A stretch of 64,000 nt of DNA from Gammaproteobacteria bacterium (GTDB lineage Bacteria; Pseudomonadota; Gammaproteobacteria; VBWC01): positions 12,195-76,194 of the forward strand of contig VBWC01000015.1 of NCBI GenBank assembly GCA_006218035.1. The letters are read 5' to 3'. Below, piece by piece: positions 60,245 to 64,000 of this stretch; position 1 is the first letter of the stretch, and each line of letters opens with the position of its first letter. A program made the translations under genes and the position numbers. The notes beneath the pieces were generated by a model. The model made no database searches, was not told the DNA's origin, and saw only the letters and a program-made list of their open reading frames with translations.

Positions 60245-61201
60245 GTGGCATTTCAAAACTATAGATGGGGTACTGCGGGTATAGGCGGGATGTTTGGTCT
60301 GTCCATGACCATCACGCTTTTTTTCCCGAGTTTCGACTTTAGATCGGCAGAATCGACGTGGGTTGGGCTGGACAAGGCGATGTCGAATGGCAGGGTGATC
60401 GGCTTCAGTTACGAAGATCCTACCGTAACGGGCCAGGGGAAACCGCTGACGGTGATCCTGAACAAGGATCCGAAAACCGGTGCCACCATCGATCCGCCGG
60501 TGCGTGCCTACGTCTACCAGCCCGGTACGCCGTTCGCCTCACCGCTCAATCATCCGGATAACCTCGGACCGACGGTCAAGCGGCTTAGCATTGACAAGGG
60601 GAAGATTGATCAGGCAAACAAGGCACAGGGTGCCGTGTTTACGATCAATCACGCGGACGTCAACGGTGAAGAATGGGCCTATGCGGAGAACGCCAGCGTA
60701 ACCCGCGGCTGGACCGTGGACGCGGCGTTGTCGACAGCGGGCGACGCAAACACCAAGTACGTGGGACGTGGTAAGTCGATATACATCCACGAGGGTTGCT
60801 GGTGGTGTCATACCCTGCTGCCCGAGCATACCCAGGACTGGCAGGTCTTCGGTACTCCGCCGTATCTAGGTGACTTTAACGGTGAGATGCCGACGGCATT
60901 CGGCTCCGATCGTAAGGCACCAGATATCCTGCATGTGGCATCACGAAATTCCTCACGTGAATGGATGATGATGCATTTTTTCAACCCGCGTCTGGTGCAG
61001 CCGAACTCCATCATGCCGCGCTTCGACTATTTGTGGGGGAGGGTTGACATCAACGGCAATCCGATTGACTTCAGTACGTGGCGGAAAGAGTATACGGCGT
61101 ATCGGAAGGGTGAACGCCCGTACCCGCCGGAGGTTCCGGAGTACGCGCGGAATGCAGAAATTCGTGCATTGATCGATTGGGTATTGACCAGTTTGAAATA
61201 A
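60245..61201 (+). CDS. CcoO-like monoheme cytochrome c subunit with extra periplasmic domain
   Basis: 318 residues from GTG 60245, after AGGAGGGAGG. One N-terminal anchor (about 10-28) and one haem site in GKSIYIHEGCWWCH (Cys185, Cys188, His189) with a later NSIMPRFDYLW carrying the Met ligand, as in CcoO. Residues about 30-172, between anchor and haem domain, have no counterpart in ordinary CcoO, where the haem motif comes near residue 60. The C-terminal EYARNAEIRALIDWVLTSLK is typical. Electron entry subunit for the CcoN-like protein. Confidence 0.88.
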   Translation: MAFQNYRWGTAGIGGMFGLSMTITLFFPSFDFRSAESTWVGLDKAMSNGRVIGFSYEDPTVTGQGKPLTVILNKDPKTGATIDPPVRAYVYQPGTPFASPLNHPDNLGPTVKRLSIDKGKIDQANKAQGAVFTINHADVNGEEWAYAENASVTRGWTVDAALSTAGDANTKYVGRGKSIYIHEGCWWCHTLLPEHTQDWQVFGTPPYLGDFNGEMPTAFGSDRKAPDILHVASRNSSREWMMMHFFNPRLVQPNSIMPRFDYLWGRVDINGNPIDFSTWRKEYTAYRKGERPYPPEVPEYARNAEIRALIDWVLTSLK

Positions 61202-61221
61202 TCGTAGGGGGAGGATTTCAG

Positions 61222-61869
61222 ATGGCTTGGAAGTTTGATAACCCGTTGTACAGCTTGTCCGATGAAGAACAGAACAAGCGGGCAATCACATTGTGGGAAG
61301 CAGAACGGCATGGCGACCTTTGGGCCGCGAATAACCGGGTGCCGTTTCCGGTCACGCTCCTCATTGCGTTGATCGTGTTGACAGCGTTTATGATGACGAT
61401 GCCAATCTGGGGCCAAAGGCCAACGGCGGAGCTTTATGCGCCGATGGTGCAGATGATGGACAGCCCTCAGGTTAAAGGCATGGCGACCAACAAGGAAAAG
61501 ATCGCCTATCTGACGACGGAGGCGATGAAGGCGCATGAGCAGGCGAAGGATTCCCGTCTACCCGGCTTGCTGGAACGGCATCCTATCACCTGGTCGGACC
61601 TGCAGTTGATGGCGCCGGCGATCAGGGAAATCCAGTCCAGCGGTGGAACGTATGGTCTGGAAAGCTATACGGTAGTCGGCGACCAGGTAGTACTCGCTAA
61701 TTTCGAGGGTATGCGGCGTCCGGATGGCAAGCGCCTCCGCACTCAGCCGTGGTTTGACACAGGGTTCATCATCGATATGTTTTACGTGTCGTACTTCATT
61801 ATCGTGATGGTGCTCGTGTGCAAACGGTTGCCGCACTTCAGCCAGAAAGCGAACCCGAAGAAGAGCTAG
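61222..61869 (+). CDS. Unknown two-helix membrane protein of the oxidase cluster
   Basis: 215 residues from ATG 61222 after GGGGGAGG. The N-terminus is cytosolic (MAWKFDNPLYSLSDEEQNKR). A helix at about 41-62 (VTLLIALIVLTAFMMTMPIW) leads to a periplasmic domain of about 115 residues, and a second helix follows (FIIDMFYVSYFIIVMVLVCK). No CxxCH, so not a CcoP. It follows the CcoO-like gene where ccoQ/ccoP usually are. Family not recognised. Confidence 0.7.
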   Translation: MAWKFDNPLYSLSDEEQNKRAITLWEAERHGDLWAANNRVPFPVTLLIALIVLTAFMMTMPIWGQRPTAELYAPMVQMMDSPQVKGMATNKEKIAYLTTEAMKAHEQAKDSRLPGLLERHPITWSDLQLMAPAIREIQSSGGTYGLESYTVVGDQVVLANFEGMRRPDGKRLRTQPWFDTGFIIDMFYVSYFIIVMVLVCKRLPHFSQKANPKKS

Positions 61870-61929
61870 ATCGTCTCGCAATTTTTCCGAGACAGATGAT
61901 TTCTGCGGATCAGAACTGAAGGGGGAAGT

Positions 61930-62082
61930 ATGATAGACATAGATTACGCACCGGCGGTGTTTGCCATGTGGATCATCATGGTGTTGGTTTGCCCGGCAAT
62001 ATATGGTCTTTTCGTGGTAGACAAATACTGGAAAAAGAACAAGGAAGACCAGGCGCAAAAAAATTCAAACGTCTTCAATTGA
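61930..62082 (+). CDS. Small single-helix protein, CcoQ-like in size and place
   Basis: 50 residues from ATG 61930 after GGGGGAAGT: MIDIDYAPAVFAMWIIMVLV, CPAIYGLFVVDKYWKKNKED, then a polar tail. One transmembrane helix and a charged C-terminus resemble CcoQ topology. A strong terminator follows, so this is the last gene of the CcoN-like transcription unit. Confidence 0.65.
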   Translation: MIDIDYAPAVFAMWIIMVLVCPAIYGLFVVDKYWKKNKEDQAQKNSNVFN

Positions 62083-62100
62083 CGCCATCTGTTGATGAAC

Positions 62101-62137
62101 AAAAGAGATGCCGCTGCAACAGCGGCATCTCTTTTTT
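62101..62137 (+). terminator. Rho-independent terminator of the CcoN-like operon
   Basis: A perfect 15-bp stem (62101-62115 with 62121-62135), loop GCAAC, with T-run CTTTTTTATA on the 3' side. It lies 19 bp after the last small gene and separates it from a second unit starting near 62252. Confidence 0.92.
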
Positions 62138-62251
62138 ATAGGCGCGTATCACTACCGCTGGAAACCTCCGACGCAACATCATTCAGGTAACCCATATTTG
62201 TCGCCTTTTTACCTCTGGTAGCAGTACTGGTCCAAGGCGCTCGATCAGTGG

Positions 62252-62605
62252 TTGCTGGATTTCGAAGATATGCATGATACCTTGCTTTTTCTGGCCGCTT
62301 ACGCGGGGCATGCCGACCTTGTGAACCAACTGCTCCCGTGGCTGGTCGAAAGTACTGATAGTACGACGAGATTCGGTATCGACCTGAGCGTCGAAGGATT
62401 ACGATCCCGGCACTACAGCGTCGGCATATTCGTGTTCCTGGTGGTTTCCCTGGTCGTATTTGGGGCGATTATCTATATCTATTTGCCCAAAGACGGGAAA
62501 CGGTTGAAACTGGGCGAACGGATCATGTTTGGCGCGATAATTTTGGGCATGGTGTGCGCGGTAATCATGGGTTGGTTGCAGTTAATTGACGGTTTCCTGT
62601 TATAG
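62252..62605 (+). CDS. Hypothetical two-helix membrane protein
   Basis: 117 residues from TTG 62252 (ATG 62270 is an alternative; neither has a good ribosome site). An amphipathic N-terminal half (DTLLFLAAYAGHADLVNQLL) is followed by helices SVGIFVFLVVSLVVFGAIIY and FGAIILGMVCAVIMGWLQLI with DGKRLKLGERI between. Not recognised. First gene of a unit that continues with a CcoS-like protein and an anchored cytochrome c. Confidence 0.6.
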   Translation: MLDFEDMHDTLLFLAAYAGHADLVNQLLPWLVESTDSTTRFGIDLSVEGLRSRHYSVGIFVFLVVSLVVFGAIIYIYLPKDGKRLKLGERIMFGAIILGMVCAVIMGWLQLIDGFLL

Positions 62606-62616
62606 GAGTGATGACA

Positions 62617-62904
62617 ATGAAGAGTTGGATCGAATCGCTACCGGACGGATGGACGATTTACGTATGGATGGTGGTCGGCGTGGCAATTCTGATCGCGGTG
62701 GTGATCGGACTGCGCTGGGCTGCACGCAACGCCCAATTTGATGAGGACATCAAATACGTCGTTTTCGACGAGAATGACAAGGAGAGGATGGATCCGGAGG
62801 AGTACACGAAGTACAAGCAGGTAATGGAACAACAGGAAGCGTCACGTAAGGAATATCTGAAGCACAAGGCCGAGGAACGTGCCGCGAAACATGCGAACCG
62901 GTGA
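62617..62904 (+). CDS. Small bitopic protein, possibly CcoS-like
   Basis: 95 residues from ATG 62617, eight bases after AGGAG. One helix (IYVWMVVGVAILIAVVIGLR) is followed by WAARNAQFDEDIKYVVFDEN, which resembles the post-helix FDD region of CcoS-type oxidase assembly proteins, and a long charged coil (YTKYKQVMEQQEASRKEYLK). The CcoS assignment is tentative. It overlaps the next gene. Confidence 0.55.
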   Translation: MKSWIESLPDGWTIYVWMVVGVAILIAVVIGLRWAARNAQFDEDIKYVVFDENDKERMDPEEYTKYKQVMEQQEASRKEYLKHKAEERAAKHANR

Positions 62905-63388
62905 GAAGCGCATTATCGCCGTTATTATCGCGCTGCCGCTGCTCGCGATTGGCTATCAGTTGTTGACGTTTCCCCAACGGGAAGCAGATCCCGGTATCCC
63001 GTTTTATCTGACGGCTTCGCCGGAGATCAAACAGCAGGCCGAGCTTATCTACGCGCGTAATAAATGTTCTGACTGTCACTCGTTGTGGATGGTGCGCAAT
63101 ATGATGGAGAGTGTACCGGCTCCGCGGCTGGACGGGATCGGGTCGTTACGTGATGAGCGGTGGTTTTTTGAATATTTTTCCGCGTCCGACCCGCAGCAAA
63201 TTCTTCCTTCGCGTCTGAAGCAAGAGTACCGGATGCCTTCCTATGCCCATTTGCCGGTAGAGGAGCGCCGGACGCTCGCCGCGTACATGGCCGGCTTAAA
63301 GGTGGAGGACTGGTACCTCGAGGACGTCAGGAAGGCGGAGTACGAAAAACTTACCGGTAAGCCGTATCGGACCGATCAGCCCGAATGA
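62891..63388 (+). CDS. Membrane-anchored monoheme cytochrome c
   Basis: About 165 residues from ATG 62891 (GTG 62879 is in frame). N-terminal anchor IIAVIIALPLLAIGYQLLTF; haem site KCSDCHSLW near residues 56-61; a methionine in YRMPSYAHLPVEERRTLAAY is a plausible axial ligand. Second anchored monoheme cytochrome of the cluster; it shares the LDGIGS motif with the one at 55515. Overlaps neighbours on both sides, so tightly coupled. Confidence 0.82.
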   Translation: MRTGEKRIIAVIIALPLLAIGYQLLTFPQREADPGIPFYLTASPEIKQQAELIYARNKCSDCHSLWMVRNMMESVPAPRLDGIGSLRDERWFFEYFSASDPQQILPSRLKQEYRMPSYAHLPVEERRTLAAYMAGLKVEDWYLEDVRKAEYEKLTGKPYRTDQPE

Positions 63389-63900
63389 CCGAGACCTTCA
63401 AAACCAGGCTTCAGGATCTTGGTATGGCGCTGGTGGCGATCAGTGCCGGCGCCGTCATCGTTTATTTTGGCGACCGATTGCTCGGCGTCAAACTCGAACT
63501 GTTCTGGGGCGTATCGACCTTTACCCCGCTATGGGTGCTGGATCTGTTTTTCGTGCCGTTTCTCGCCGGCATCGTGGTGTCCTGTATTTACGGATTAGGC
63601 GGCAAGATAGTGGCTCATTTTTCGCCGCTGATCGTGAGGATCGTGAGTTACTACGAACTCAATTCGATACCAGCCGACGCGCTACCGGACTACTCGGTTT
63701 TATTACCGATGAGTTACTGGTTGCTGGTCATGATCGTGTCTGTCGAATTTGCGGCAGTCGGCGGTGTGGTCGGCGAGATACTTATCAAGCGGGTCTACGG
63801 ACGATCTCCGAAGTCGTCGCTGCTGCACAAGAAGTACGCGAAAGCCACCGACGCACGCGTATCCGCCGCTGCCGAACAGCCGTCGAAAGAGGCTAACTGA
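63385..63900 (+). CDS. Hypothetical polytopic membrane protein
   Basis: 171 residues: helices LGMALVAISAGAVIVYFGDR, LDLFFVPFLAGIVVSCIYGL and SYWLLVMIVSVEFAAVGGVV, with SPLIVRIVSYYELNSIPADA between them and a basic, Ala-rich tail. ATGA overlap with the cytochrome upstream; its stop overlaps the next start (TGATG). Family not recognised. Confidence 0.6.
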   Translation: MTETFKTRLQDLGMALVAISAGAVIVYFGDRLLGVKLELFWGVSTFTPLWVLDLFFVPFLAGIVVSCIYGLGGKIVAHFSPLIVRIVSYYELNSIPADALPDYSVLLPMSYWLLVMIVSVEFAAVGGVVGEILIKRVYGRSPKSSLLHKKYAKATDARVSAAAEQPSKEAN

Positions 63901-64000
63901 TGAAAGCCGGTTACGCAGGCCAGCCTCGGATCACCAAGGCGCAGGTCACTACCAGGAAGCGATATCTTTCCGCGACGCTGGTTACCTGCGTTGTCCTCGC
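63900..64000 (+). CDS. Start of a further gene, cut by the window edge
   Basis: ATG 63900 overlaps the previous stop. The visible 33 residues are a basic N-terminus (AQVTTRKRYLSA) running into a hydrophobic segment (TLVTCVVL), so a signal peptide or membrane anchor. Part of the same tightly packed unit; identity cannot be told. Confidence 0.5.
   Translation, partial: MKAGYAGQPRITKAQVTTRKRYLSATLVTCVVL

Noticed and set aside
61222-61869. CcoP assignment for the two-helix protein after the CcoO-like gene
   Set aside because: No CxxCH motif anywhere in the 215 residues; CcoP needs two.

Overview
The window is a high-GC proteobacterial chromosome segment. The gene content and order (gmk-rpoZ-spoT, mutY-yggX, kdsD-kdsC-lptCAB-rpoN-hpf-ptsN, ubiC-ubiA, lipid A phosphoethanolamine transferase) point to a Gram-negative gammaproteobacterium. 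HPr kinase plus an incomplete regulatory PTS, and a large c-type cytochrome/heme-copper oxidase cluster, fit a respiratory, possibly chemolithotrophic lineage. I cannot name the genus.

Layout. 0-5.1 kb: phosphoethanolamine transferase, a PA2779/PA2778-like secreted pair, tRNA-Phe and a SUMF1-like lipoprotein, separated by short mobile repeats. 5.6-9.2 kb: mutY-yggX and an AsmA protein. 9.3-12.2 kb: small membrane proteins, tRNA-Gly(CCC), thiS-thiG, trmB. 12.3-15.9 kb (minus strand): rph-rdgB-hemW-serB. 16-20.2 kb: yicC-gmk-rpoZ-spoT. 20.2-28.2 kb: accessory stretch of small genes, repeats, an IS1182-type transposase remnant and two Crp-family paralogues (one truncated). 28.3-31.2 kb: ridA-recG. 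31.6-46.1 kb: dense housekeeping block with ubiC-ubiA, a Ca2+/Na+ exchanger, an HMA protein, KDO and LPS export genes, rpoN, hibernation factor, nitrogen-PTS genes, HPr/EI and mgtE. 46.9-51.8 kb: a Gld-like ABC system and mutM. 51.9-53.4 kb: a polytopic membrane protein. 54-64 kb: a respiratory cluster with a CcoN-like subunit, an enlarged CcoO-like cytochrome, a diheme and two membrane-anchored monoheme cytochromes c, a quarter-sized CcoN-like protein, a thioredoxin-like lipoprotein and many very small membrane proteins. It runs off the right edge.

The respiratory cluster is the best candidate for an under-described system. The CcoN-like subunit keeps the haem and CuB histidines and the C-family tyrosine, so it should reduce O2. 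However, the glutamate conserved in cbb3 oxidases is a glutamine, CcoO carries an extra periplasmic region of about 130 residues, and no CcoP is seen. Small membrane proteins take up much of the remaining coding capacity.

A second theme is short non-autonomous repeats. Two families with different terminal repeats both sit at YTAR tetramers, often the CTAG/CTAA that contains the stop codon of the neighbouring gene. One such repeat supplies the start codon of a truncated haemoglobin. A related intergenic-type repeat lies in frame inside recG and adds about 90 residues to the helicase.
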